Shown here piece by piece: positions 1 to 10,700 of a stretch of 64,000 nt of DNA (its first letter is position 1; each line of letters opens with the position of its first letter). The notes beneath the pieces were generated by a model that saw nothing but the letters and a program-made list of their open reading frames with translations, made no database searches and was not told the origin of the DNA. The DNA comes from Odiellus spinosus (taxonomy: Eukaryota > Arthropoda > Arachnida > Opiliones > Phalangiidae), in NCBI GenBank assembly GCA_963920705.1, contig OY987230.1:18811320-18875319 (forward strand), given 5' to 3'. A program made the position numbers and the translations under genes.

Positions 1-115
1 ACTAGTTGCAATTCTTTTAAAGGCAAAATGAAACCCAACAAACAGTGTTTTTTTTTCTATAGTTTTATTACGTTTAAAATTGCGAACCAATGTTAAGTTT
101 AAAAATAACTTAAAT

Positions 116-312
116 AGTAGGCTTAACAAGGATTCATGGAGAGTTTGAAATCTCGATGTTAAACAGTTTATACCCACGAAAAAAAGCTCGCGCCACTTAA
201 ACCTTGTTTGAAACGTTTTAAAGCCCCAATAAAGCGCGAGCTTCTCTTGTGATTTGTTGGAAACTGTTTGATGTATAGATTTTAAACTATAGATCCTTGT
301 TAAGCCTACTTT
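116..312. mobile_element. MITE-like element with about 18-bp terminal inverted repeats
   Basis: The left end reads AGTAGGCTTAACAAGGAT and the right end carries its reverse complement, ATCCTTGTTAAGCCTACT. A second inverted pair lies inside (AAGCTCGCGC and GCGCGAGCTT), so the element can fold back on itself. There is no coding capacity. A related sequence occurs near 34250. The size and structure suit a non-autonomous DNA transposon; the superfamily is unknown. Confidence 0.7.
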
Positions 313-2544
313 TCCCCGTGTGAGTTAAAAATTGATATTTGGTTGGCATATTTTATAATATATTATAAAACACTTTTTCAGTTTCATAATTTCTTTAAAA
401 ACGTCAGGAAAATGTCTGTCTATATTTTCACCGCTTCACTTTTTCTCTTCGCGCTGGTCTATTTGCGCAAACTCTAATTCTTGATTTTAGAGCAGGTTAT
501 TACCTCATACTGTACCATGTTAAACTCAAGGCGATTATATGCCTTCATTTTTTCAAAGGAAATTATAGATATACCGGAAGTTACTGGTTCGGGATAGTTT
601 ATATAAATAACCCTTAGATAGTCGATAAAGTTCGTGACCTCTTATACTATTTCCTTTTCTATATATTTTGATATTGCGTATCATTGGGCCATATAATTAC
701 TAGTTATATTATTATACATTCCAATAAATTATTCATAAGAATATAAGTTATAATTTCAACACCTGCTTCTATAGTTTTACTGCACCATTTCGAATGAACT
801 CTAAAAGCTAAAAATTCTAAGCCTTGGTCGTAACTAAAATCAATGTATTGCTAATCTCACATTCACTAACACACAATCCAATTTTAAATAGCCTCATTTG
901 AATTGAATATAAATCCTTTTTAGTTTCTCATTGTGTTGTCAAGCTCGATATGTCATAGTCTGTCTAACAGTTAAATTAATTAGATTCAATAGAGTGTAAG
1001 GCAGGGGGAATAAAATACGTTTGATGTAGTCTTAACCCTTATCTTTGTCTCCCTGCTTTTGATTCTGTTGTCTCTTATGAGACGGACGACCCCATTTCTA
1101 AGTGGAGATGATAAAACAAAATCTGTTTTGCATTATCATCACCGAAATTTTGTCTACAGACTCGTATACTTGTGAAAACTTGTGCTCTTACTTGGATATA
1201 GTGTATAAAATAAGTACTTTAAGTAATGGTATATTAAAAGGAATTGGAATGATGAAAAAACGCCATTATCTTAATGTAGGTTAGTAAATTAAGAACTATA
1301 ATTTTTTCTATCTCTTTTTTGTGTTTTTCTCCCGGGACCTCACCTTTTTCTAAGTGCACCTCCCGAAATAAATGAAATAACCATTTTTTATTGGTCCACT
1401 GAGTTTCTACGTAAGCTTTGCGTGCAATATCGTTGAGTTAAAAAACATTTTTTTCAGTATATACAGTCCGTTTTTACAGAAAGCGAAAACTAAAAATAGC
1501 TAATGTGTGTTTGCTAATACCTTTGCGTAACAATATAGTTAAATATAGCTTTAATTTAGTGCAAAGTAAGGTTGTCTTTAGTGCCTAATGTGTACTCTAC
1601 TAAGTGTATTTGTTTCTAACAGTACCGCTATAAGGGCTTTTAAATATGTTTATTCATAAACATATATCAAGTATAGTGTATTTCAAATTTTTTTTTAAAG
1701 ATTTGTTAAACAAACTAACCCAAGATAATCGTGTTATCATTTCGTATCATTAAAAATAGATTAACTTAACGATTTCATCATAAAAGTAATTGCATCTTAA
1801 ATGAAAGACCACGTTTAAAAATATATTAAATCATTTACACAATATTTTTTCAATAATTTGTTAAAAGTCACAGATTTAAACAATATAATTATTCGATGGG
1901 AGACATCTTAATATTTTAAATGATGGGGCCTAGGTCTTTATCAATTTAAGAATCGATCGATATTAGCCAATGAGAGTCGAGTGTTCTATGACGTACAACC
2001 TCGGCACCTAAGTATATTTTATTTCCAATGGCGCAAAAGTTTATAACTTTTAAATGTTTTTTCTGTAATTAAAAAATATAATTTTCTACAATTCGTATTG
2101 AGACATGGTCTTTCATATACGGTCCAATTATTTTTATCCCCAGTTTAACCCTTTCCTTATTTAAATCAACTTTTAATTTTACCTTGAACAATAAAAAAAA
2201 AAAAAAAAAAAAAAGTTATTCTACGATCTAATTTCATAAACACGTTTCTTCGAATATTTTAAACGCTAATTTTATGACCTAAATTCTTCTATTGCTTGTT
2301 ATATATTCAAGAACATGATTTTATACTTTATTCAATATCAGGTAGCGAACTATATTGGGAAAGCTTAGCCAGACTAACCCTAAATGGTATATAAAGGTGG
2401 AACATATTTCGATTAGTTATTTTCCTTTAATTGAATGCCATAATCCGATTCATTTACGATTTTTACACAATTAAAGACATTTACCGAATGTTTTAAAACA
2501 CTATGAAATCTTATTTTTAATAGCAAAAGTCTATAATTTTATTC

Positions 2545-2889
2545 CATAAAAGTAAACAACACCCCGTAGCTTATTACTATCAGGAAATGTACATGTAAAT
2601 ATACCGGCAGATTCCGATTCGAGACACTCTAGCGGTCGCAGATGGTGTAAATAGTGAAATCGGACGAGCCACTCTATGGGGAAATTCTAGAGTTTGGGGG
2701 GGGGGGGGACAATATAGCCAAGCGCGGCCCGCCTAAATTCTGTCCCTCTCTCCGACTCAAAATATCGAGGAAGAGTCCAAATAACTCGAGCCAGACAGGG
2801 GTGATGACTAGTTTTAAGTGATGGGCTAGTACGTTTACCTGTCCCTTTGCTGATAGTATTAAGGTACGGGGGCGTCGTTTACTTTTATG
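2545..2889. mobile_element. MITE family A, copy 1 (TIR about 43 bp)
   Basis: The element starts CATAAAAGTAAACAACACCC and ends with the near-perfect inverse (GTTTACTTTTATG); matching arms extend about 43 bp and include an ACTATCAG/CTGATAGT pair. A second copy lies at 41201-41522 with the same ends and a similar interior of about 230 bp (shared blocks GCGCGGCCCGCCTAAATTC and CAGACAGGGGTGATGACTA). This copy has a G homopolymer absent from the other. It is non-coding. Confidence 0.85.
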
Positions 2890-4613
2890 GATTGACTTTT
2901 GTTAATAGTAGAAACCGGATAAAATTTCACGTCATTTTCTTCTTCACCCTCCCTTTAAGAATTTATTAGAAAATCAATAATGCATTTTTTTTGGCTCAAA
3001 TAAGTTGAAAGAGTTCACGAGGAGTGCCTTACGGAAACCGCTCGTTATAAGATATTGAACGATTTTTTTTTTTCCAAGAAGAGCGTGAAAATTCGCTGCC
3101 ATTTTTAAACCAAATATTGGCGCGAACTATTTTTAAATCCCCCATCCCTTAAATTTATAAGCTTAGCTAGGAGAAATATAATTTTTTTTTCACTCTCGAG
3201 TAAAGAGGAGCCACTTAGTTTTTCGTGTCGTCCGCTTTTCACTCATTTTTAGAGTCCATCCTCACTCAAAAATATGGAATTCGTCTACCACTCCCAACGA
3301 TAGTAATTTATTCCCCCCCCCCCCCTAAAGTTCACACGCAAGATATAGATTTTATTTTTCTACTGAATATTATGGCGTTGTATTTTCTAAATTTGTTTTC
3401 GTCCTGAAGACGTATGTCGAAGTGTTTTATACATACTGGAATTCATAAAACCTCCACCCCCTCAACGCGTAACAAATCTTTATAACTATCTTATTGGCTC
3501 TCATGAAATAACATTGCTGATGACGTAAGTTTAAGTAAAAAACATATTTGGTTGCCCTGGAATACCACGCGGTTTTTGCCAAAGAAAAATTAGTTCAATT
3601 ATGAGCTTCCATGTGATCTTTAAATTTTATTTAAGCCTCTAACTCTACCCTCGCTTTTATCTGGAAAATTCTATTCCAACAGTAGTGGTACTACACTTTT
3701 CTTAATGTGTTGACCAACTTACACCTAGTAAATTTATTTACCCCCATTCACGGTGTAATGACGAATAGTGCTAAAGGCTAAAGATTGGTACAATATTCTT
3801 AGTAACATTTTTACAGCTTTTTCTTTCCTTAACACGCGACTTAATTCAGTTTTCTCGGTTGTTTAGCTATGTATAGAAGCAATAGAGTGAAAGGCAGGCC
3901 GCGAGAGAGACGGGTAACGACGTTATTAAACGTATCTTATTTCTTCCTCCTTTTCACTCTACTATCTCGATTTAACTTAGAAGACGAACTGTAATATCTA
4001 GGGAAGAAGTCTTATATTGTGGCGTTAGAGTCCCTTGGGACTCGAGTTTTCATCTCCTAGAAGTAGGCGATACTACTAAGCCGGAACATTTTTACAAGAG
4101 CGGCGTTACTTCAATACTTTCTTATTTTCAAGAGGAGTTGACTATATGGTTCGAATATTGAGGCGGAATGATACGAAATGTTAAAACATCATATTGAAAA
4201 AAGTAGTCGTTTTCAACTCCACTCGAATACTAGTATCGCATTTATGTAATTGCGTCTTTTGAAATGCCCAAACTTTCTCCTATAAAGGAACTATGTATAA
4301 ATATCATTTTTGTGGGCGTAAAGTGATGCTGCCATGGATTTTTCATGAACTCTAAATGTAAATTGAGTAACAGTATTTTAGAATATTAGTATAAATTGTC
4401 ACGAACGATAAATGATGATCTATAGATGAAGTTTCAGGCACGCGCCTTTTCAATAATTTTTCTTTTGGCGGGAAATCGGTAAATCACGACACAGTATCAC
4501 GAAATTTCGCGCCAATCGAAATAATCGTTCATCTTGGATAAAAAAAAATGACTGGTTCCGATATATCGGAATTTTCTTAATAAAAAGATAGGTTCATAAA
4601 TCTAACAGTATAG

Positions 4614-4768
4614 ATACGTTCACACTAAATACTTTGAAACGATTTTAAACAGTTTCTAAAAGGTCAGATTATCAGCTGTAAAGATTATTCGTCAAAAAAT
4701 GTAATCAATAAATTAAAAAGTTTATTTGAACCTTCAAAACAGTATAAAAATAGTTTCAAAATCTCATG
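4614..4768. mobile_element. Degenerate short MITE of the ACGTTCACACTA family
   Basis: The left end ACGTTCACACTAAATACTTTG matches the ends of the copies at 7303-7497, 19813-19995 and 40557-40712. Their shared interior, AAAAGGTCA followed by a TCAAAAAATGTAATCAA-type block, is present. The right end is worn or was replaced by the element that starts at 4769. Confidence 0.5.
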
Positions 4769-5230
4769 AGCTACGGTCACACTAGCATTTCTTAATCGAT
4801 TTGAAACGGTAAAATCAAACCGATATTAAAATCGTCAGGAATCTTTTTAAGCGTCACGTGTTCACGCATTATCTTTATACATAGTTTTCACTAAAGTGGG
4901 TAAGTGCCGTTCCCCCCATGTTGCCAACCACTTGTGAGTGCAGAGGGAAAGGCTAGAGTTCAGTTTTGAAACTGATCTGTTCTGAACTGCACTCACAAGC
5001 TCCTGGCAACCTGGGAATGAAAGCAAAGCTGGGTAAGAGGGGTGGAATTATCTTTTGCCCCTTTACTGAAAACTATGTATAAATCGATTTATTGTAGCTT
5101 CATCTATCGGTTGTTGAAACCGAATCGGTATGAAACTGGTTCCCGAAGCAGTTTCGAGAAACGACGGTTTCCCGAATTCCCGTTTTGGAACGGTTTAAAT
5201 CGATTCCAAGGTCTAGTATGAACGCGGCTT
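4769..5230. mobile_element. MITE of the AGCTACGTTCACACTAG family carrying a nested insertion
   Basis: The left end AGCTACGGTCACACTAG and right end CTAGTATGAACGCGGCTT are imperfect inverted repeats. Both arms contain AATCGATT and TTGAAAC motifs. Sister copies lie at 10335-10693 and 19616-20073. Compared with the 10335 copy, this one is interrupted by about 200 bp at 4880-5077, a separate element. It is non-coding; an open frame across it is incidental. Confidence 0.8.
4880..5077. mobile_element. Nested foldback MITE with TATA/TA target duplication
   Basis: The ends CATAGTTTTCACTAAAGTGG and CCCTTTACTGAAAACTATG are inverted, and the interior has a second inverted pair (TTGTGAGTGCAG and CTGCACTCACAA). 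It sits inside the family member at 4769-5230. The uninterrupted sister copy reads CTTTATAAATCG at this point, so the insertion is flanked by TATA on both sides. The duplication looks like TATA, or TA if the target differed slightly. A Tc1/mariner- or PIF-like origin is possible but not shown. Confidence 0.75.
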
Positions 5231-5979
5231 TAGTTAATACAATTCCAATTCCCATAAAAAAATGGCCCTTAAGCCAATCAGAACGCTCCATTTTTTTTTC
5301 CCATCGAAATAACTTAGCTTTCAACGGAACTTCAATATTAAAAATATTTCCCTTGTATAAATATGACGAAACAGTTTTAATAACATCAACAAGACATATT
5401 TTTCCTTCAAATATTTATACATTATACCATCTTTATATTATTTATATTATTATTTTGAGGGCATAACCCCAAGTATTGCCACCCTTCATAGTATATTCCA
5501 ATCTATATACTGCGTATTAAATCTATGCTTCCTTTACTTAGAAATAAATGGAGTCTAACTTTGCACGTGTTGCAATTTAAAGATGGTACGGATAATATTT
5601 AATTTCATTTCGAATTGACTGCGCGTGTAAAACTATCAGCTCATCTCTAAACCTTCTTATTTTGCGAAATAACGAGTCATAGAGATATACGATAACCTAG
5701 CTTTTATACGAGCTGCAAATTAGAAGTGAAATGAACAATATAAAGTTCGTAGAAATGGAAGAATGGGAAAAACTTCACTGAAAAATATAGAACTAGAAAC
5801 GGGGTGTCGTTTTTTTAATGGATTCTTTTGGAACGTAGGTCGAATGTTTCCAAACGTGAGGATTCAATATGTTAAAATTTGCAAGTCCAATTTGTCCAAA
5901 CTCCCCAGATTTTTGTTGAACGGATTGGAAGAAAAAAAATATAGAAATGGAAAAAGGAGAAAGCTTCGGTGGTTGAATG

Positions 5980-6014
<35 letters not shown>

Positions 6015-6487
6015 GTCGAGCAATTTTGATGCTTTTGAAATGTCCCGCGGACCTTTTACATCCAAACGTAAACCTCTCCTCCTATAACTCATTCGAAGCT
6101 AAACCTAACATTTTTAGTTCCTCCCGGAACTATTTGTGGTTTGAATTTCCACTATTATTGAAAAGTAAAGGCGTAGAAAAGATATTACACGTTTCTTCGA
6201 GCTTAAAACTGAGGTATCTCAACTTCCGGTAGCTCTCCTGTTAGTAACAAATGATTTAAAAGACATAGAACAGTCGACAATAACAGTTGAGCATGGAAAA
6301 GAATATGTCCAATCTCATGGCACTGTTTTTCGGAAGTTGAATATACCCAGTTTAGATTGAAGCTTTCTTTTACCTAATTTTTTTTTAGTGTGTGAAGTGA
6401 TTTAGTAATATGGAGATGGGCAAACCCAAGGCAATTTAATTGAGGGCGAAACTCGAGTTCGATTTTTAAATTAGGGGCAAATATTTA

Positions 6488-6632
6488 ATAGACCTCTTGC
6501 GTTTATTTTGACCCCCTCCAAAGGGGTTAGTCAACCACACAATCTGACAAGCAAAAGGGGATGAAACATCGCCATCATTGCGCATGTGCTCACCCCGTTT
6601 GGATGGGGTTAAAATAAACGTAAGAAGTCTAT
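6488..6632. mobile_element. MITE family B, copy 1 (TIR about 30 bp)
   Basis: The left end ATAGACCTCTTGCGTTTATT and the right end AAATAAACGTAAGAAGTCTAT are inverted repeats, followed inward by CCCC/GGGG-rich arms. A second, end-damaged copy lies at about 50993-51137, with the same interior (GTCAACCACA and ACATCGCC blocks) and a TCAAAATAAA terminal arm. There is no coding capacity. Confidence 0.75.
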
Positions 6633-7302
6633 TGGTCACTGGGCTTTCCGGCCATGTCCAAGTACCGCACATTTTAGCCCCCTTTTAAATTAAATACAGC
6701 ATATTAATTAGTATCCTTTGCGGTCCTTCTACGAATCAACGACGTTCATTTTTTGCTTAAATTTAAACATTAATGTTTGATCTGAATTCACGGGATCACG
6801 TTGATTGCCAAGGTTGTCCACGTATTTGCCACGTTTATATAATATACTTATCCACTCTGTTAAGGATGCTTTTATCGGTTGCGAGTGTTTGCCAAATGTG
6901 TTTCCGTGGCCGCCTTTTTTCTCTCGTCCTTATGTTCCCAATCGACGATCGATGCAATCAAGTTTCTTCTTTTATATTCTTTATCCGACGCTAAGCCTAA
7001 CACCTCGCGTTTTATTTATTTTTATTCCAACGAGACACCGGAACTTGATGCGTTTTACTTCGCTAAAAGTAAATTTTTGTAAAATATTATTTCGCAAATC
7101 TAGTCTTGATAACGATCAAGGTCAGACTTTGGAGTTCTAAAATTACCCTGATTTTAGAAATTGGTAAATTACATCGGTAATTTAACTGTTTTCACCAAAT
7201 TGTATTTTAATTTCTGTGGTTTTAAATGCTTATTTCTTCGTTCAAATGCTTCAAAATTCCTATTTCTAAGCACTTAAATTTCATTTGAATCGATTTAAAT
7301 CA

Positions 7303-7497
7303 AAGTCGCGTTCACACTAGAGGCTTTAAAACAATTTTTAAACCTTTTTAATTTTAAAATTTTAAAATTAATTTTTAAGACAATAATATTTTTTCTTTTT
7401 TTCACAAATAATCTTTACAATTGACCCCAAAATTAAACAATCTGACCTTTTGCAAAACGGTCAGAACGGTTTTAAAGTATCTAGTGTGACCGCGGCA
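7303..7497. mobile_element. Short MITE of the ACGTTCACACTA family
   Basis: The ends AAGTCGCGTTCACACTAG and CTAGTGTGACCGCGGC are inverted, with TTTAAAAC-rich subterminal stretches. It ends about 80 bp upstream of the first supported exon of the SRCIN1-like gene. Related copies are at 19813-19995 and 40557-40712. Confidence 0.75.
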
Positions 7498-7576
7498 TTT
7501 AACTACGTAGGATTAAATTAATATAAAAACTTGATTTTAAAATTTTTTCGTTTTTTTTTTTTTTTTTTTCTTCTAG

Positions 7577-7757
7577 ACTCATTTGGGATCTCAGCGTAAT
7601 CCGGCTTTTTATCAACCTCCAGCCAGCGTGTATGACGATGATCCGGGAATCATGTCAGAGGTGGAGACTTCGGCCACGGGTTTTCGGAGGGCCAGCAAAG
7701 TCCGTTCGAGTTTGCCCATTGTCCGAACTCCTTCTAAGACTCAGGAAAGACCGCTTG
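7577..7757 (+). CDS. SRCIN1-like exon 1 (of those visible)
   Basis: It encodes about 60 residues beginning THLGSQRNPAFYQPP, followed by an acidic YDDDPGIMSEVET stretch and a basic, serine-rich stretch (FRRASKVRSSLP). The acceptor is a long T tract ending TTCTAG; the donor is CTTG|GTAAGTG. It enters in phase 0 and leaves in phase 1. There is no in-frame ATG that could serve as a family-like start, so it is internal. The conserved LGSQRNPAF-type segment precedes the AIP3 domain in this family. Confidence 0.9.
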
Positions 7758-10700
7758 GTAAGTGAAATCCTCGCTATAATTTAATTATCTTAAGCTACGT
7801 TCACACTACTCTATCCAAATCGATTTGAAGCAACGCCATATTTATTTAAATCGCTCTAAATCGTTTTAAGCGCCATCTGTTCACGCATCATCTTCAGTCA
7901 TAAATATAAAAAAAAATGTGCCATGTGAACTTTAAAATATGTCGACATTTTTTAATTTACATTTTAAGTGAATATATTATACATATTTCAGTATAATTAT
8001 ATCTAATAATTAAAACTTGATTATTTATTTAAGCTATGTCCGTCGGGCGCAATTTGAAATTTTATTTTTTCGCCATATTTAACTAAATCTGATATTACTT
8101 TTATTTGCATACGTGTTTATTAGGCGAAATTTTTGTTCGTAAATGAAGCGTATGTAACTAAAGGCGAAAGTAAAAAAAAAAAAAAATACCTGAAAATTAA
8201 TCACCTGAACGTATTGCATCTCGTGTAAAAGAAAGAAAAATTAATCGGTTTACGTCGGACGAGATTTACTCTCTTTTTCCTGGATGAGAAAAAAAAAAGA
8301 AAGATGCGACTGCTTGGAAAGTTGATTGGCGAGCAAAGCTTGAAATTTTTTTTTATTAAATTTATTTTATTTGTAAACCGCGGGGGAAAAAAAATTGGCG
8401 CAGTAAACTTAATTATTTTTCACACCAGTAAATTTTAAATTCGGGTAACCGTAAAAATTGACGTGTGTGAGGGGAACGTGGGTAAAAGAAAAAAATCCTT
8501 AATTGTCATAAATTTAAGTTAAACCCCCTGTTCGCGAGCTCTTTTTTTTACTAAATACCTTCATCCATACGAGGTTTAACATTCGATATTTTACTTTAAA
8601 AATTACATGGCCTAGTCGAAGATAAATTATTATAATTCAAACCCTACAGCTCATTTTCTATGATTTCCTGACCGCTTCAATTTTCAGTTCCCTGACTAGG
8701 CTGACTTTATATAATTTTCTATCATTAACTGATTAAAGCTCGTTCTCTATCAATTCCATGACCTAAAAGCTCGTTCTCTATCAATTCCATGACCTAAAAG
8801 CTCGTTCTCTATCAATTCCATGACCTAAAAGCTCGATCTCTATCAATTCCCTGAACTAAAAGCTCGATCTCTATCAATTCCATGACATAAAAGCTCGATC
8901 TCTATCAATTCCATGACTTAAAAGCTCGTTCTCTATCAATTACCTGACCTAAAAGCTCGTTCTCTATCAATTCCCTGACCTAAAAGCTCGTTCTCTATCA
9001 ATTCCCTGACCTAAAAGCTCGTTCTCTATCAATTCCCTGACCTAAAAGCTCGTTCTCTATCAATTCCCTGACCTAAAAGCTCGTTCTCTATCAATTCCAT
9101 GATCTAAAAGCTCGTTCTCTATCAATTCCATGACCTAAAAGCTCGTTCTCTATCAATTCCATGACCTAAAAGCTCGTTCTCTATCAATGCCATGACCTAA
9201 AAGCTCGTTCTCTATCAATTCCATGACCCAAAAGCTCGTTCTCTATCAATTCCATGACCTAAAAGCTCGTTCTCTATCAATTCCATGACCTAAAAGCTCG
9301 TGCTCTATCAATTCCCTGAACTAAAAGCTCGTGCTCTATCAATTCCCTGAACTAAAAGCTCGATCTCTATCAATTCTCTGACCTAAAACCTCGATCTCTA
9401 TCAATTCTCTGACCTAAAACCTCGATCTCTATCAATTATCTGACCTAAAAGTTTGTTCTCTATCAATTGTGTGACCTAAAAGAAGCTTCTCTTTCAATTC
9501 TCTAACCTAAAAACTTCTTCTCTATCAATTCCGTGACCTAAATGAAGCTTCTGTATCAAGTCCCTGGCGGAAAAGCTTCTCTATCAATTCCTAGATGACC
9601 TAAAAGCTCATTCTCTATCAATTCCCTGACCTAAGAGCTCGGTTCTCTATCAATTCCCTGACCTAAGAGCTCGGTTCTCTATCAATTCCCTGACCTAAGA
9701 GCTCGGTTCTCTATCAATTCCCTGACCTAAGAGCTCGGTTCTCTATCAATTCCCTGACCTAAGAGCTCGGTTCTCTATCAATTCCCTGACCTAAGAGCTC
9801 GGTTCTCTATCAATTCCCTGACCTAAGAGCTCGGTTCTCTATCAATTCCCTGACCTAAAAGCTCGTTTTCATTAAATTCCCTGACCTTTCAGATGTACTT
9901 TGAAAGTTTCTTTGATCTTCTACCCGAATCCAACTCTTTTCTGACTTTTCCATTAAATGAAACACTTGTGAAGTTGATGCGCGACGCGGACACGCATTTA
10001 TTTATAGGGGAAACAAGAACTAAATTAATATTAAAAGCCTACGAAATTGATTTGGTATATGGGTCACGTAGACCTAGCTATCTCTATAATACCAATAAAC
10101 CGGTAAATTCCTTATTTATATCCTTATTTCTAGAAAGTTTCCTTCACCAATTTTATCCACCGTTCTTTTCGCTTATTTTTATGAAGGTAGGCGCAAAAGT
10201 CGTTAAAAGACCTACTGCAATACGTGAAACCAAGAAAGGATATAATTTACACTGTAAATTCTTAGGAACGCGATTTGACCGCTGTCAACTTCGAATTGTG
10301 GGAGTGGCTTGCAAACGTTTTGACACGTCATTTTAGCTACGTTCACACTAGCGTATCGCAATCGATTTTAATCGATAAAATCAAACCCGATATTTAAGTT
10401 TCTCGGAATCGTTTTAAGCGCCGGTCAATGAATCGATTTGAATTGAACCGATATTCAAATCGCCAGGAATCGTTTTAAGCGTCACGTGTTCACGCATTAT
10501 CTTTATAAATCGATTTATTGTAGCTTTATCTATCGGTTGTTGAAACTGAATCGGTATCAAACTGGTTCCCGAAGCAGTTTCGAGAAATCGGATCAAATCG
10601 ATACGAGATAACACGGTTTTCCGTTCACACGACTCTAGCGAAACGTTTTGAAACTGTTTAAATCGATTCCAAGGCCTAGTATGAACGCGGCTTGTAAATG

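Larger units (their letters stand above)
1..7576. other. Upstream region or 5' intron of the SRCIN1-like gene, no gene found
   Basis: I find no convincing coding exon here. Short open frames have no recognisable protein signature and several lie inside repeats. The first supported exon, at 7577, begins in phase 0 without a start codon, so this region is probably intron and the 5' exons lie left of the window or are too short to recognise. It holds several inverted-repeat elements (listed separately), a 12-base G run near 2698, a C run near 3313, an A run near 2190 and a 32-base A run at 5980-6011. Confidence 0.6.

Noticed and set aside
5185-5466. 93-codon frame
   Set aside because: It starts within the MITE copy at 4769-5230 and has no coding signature.
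8735-9888. CRISPR-like regular repeat
   Set aside because: Units are directly tandem with no unique spacers, and the context is a eukaryotic intron. It is a minisatellite.
9893-10336. 147-codon ATG-started frame next to the minisatellite
   Set aside because: No recognisable domain, AT-driven composition, and it ends where a MITE begins. It is not needed by the exon phases of the surrounding gene. It remains a weak possibility only.
10414-10614. 66-codon minus-strand frame
   Set aside because: It lies wholly inside the MITE copy at 10335-10693.
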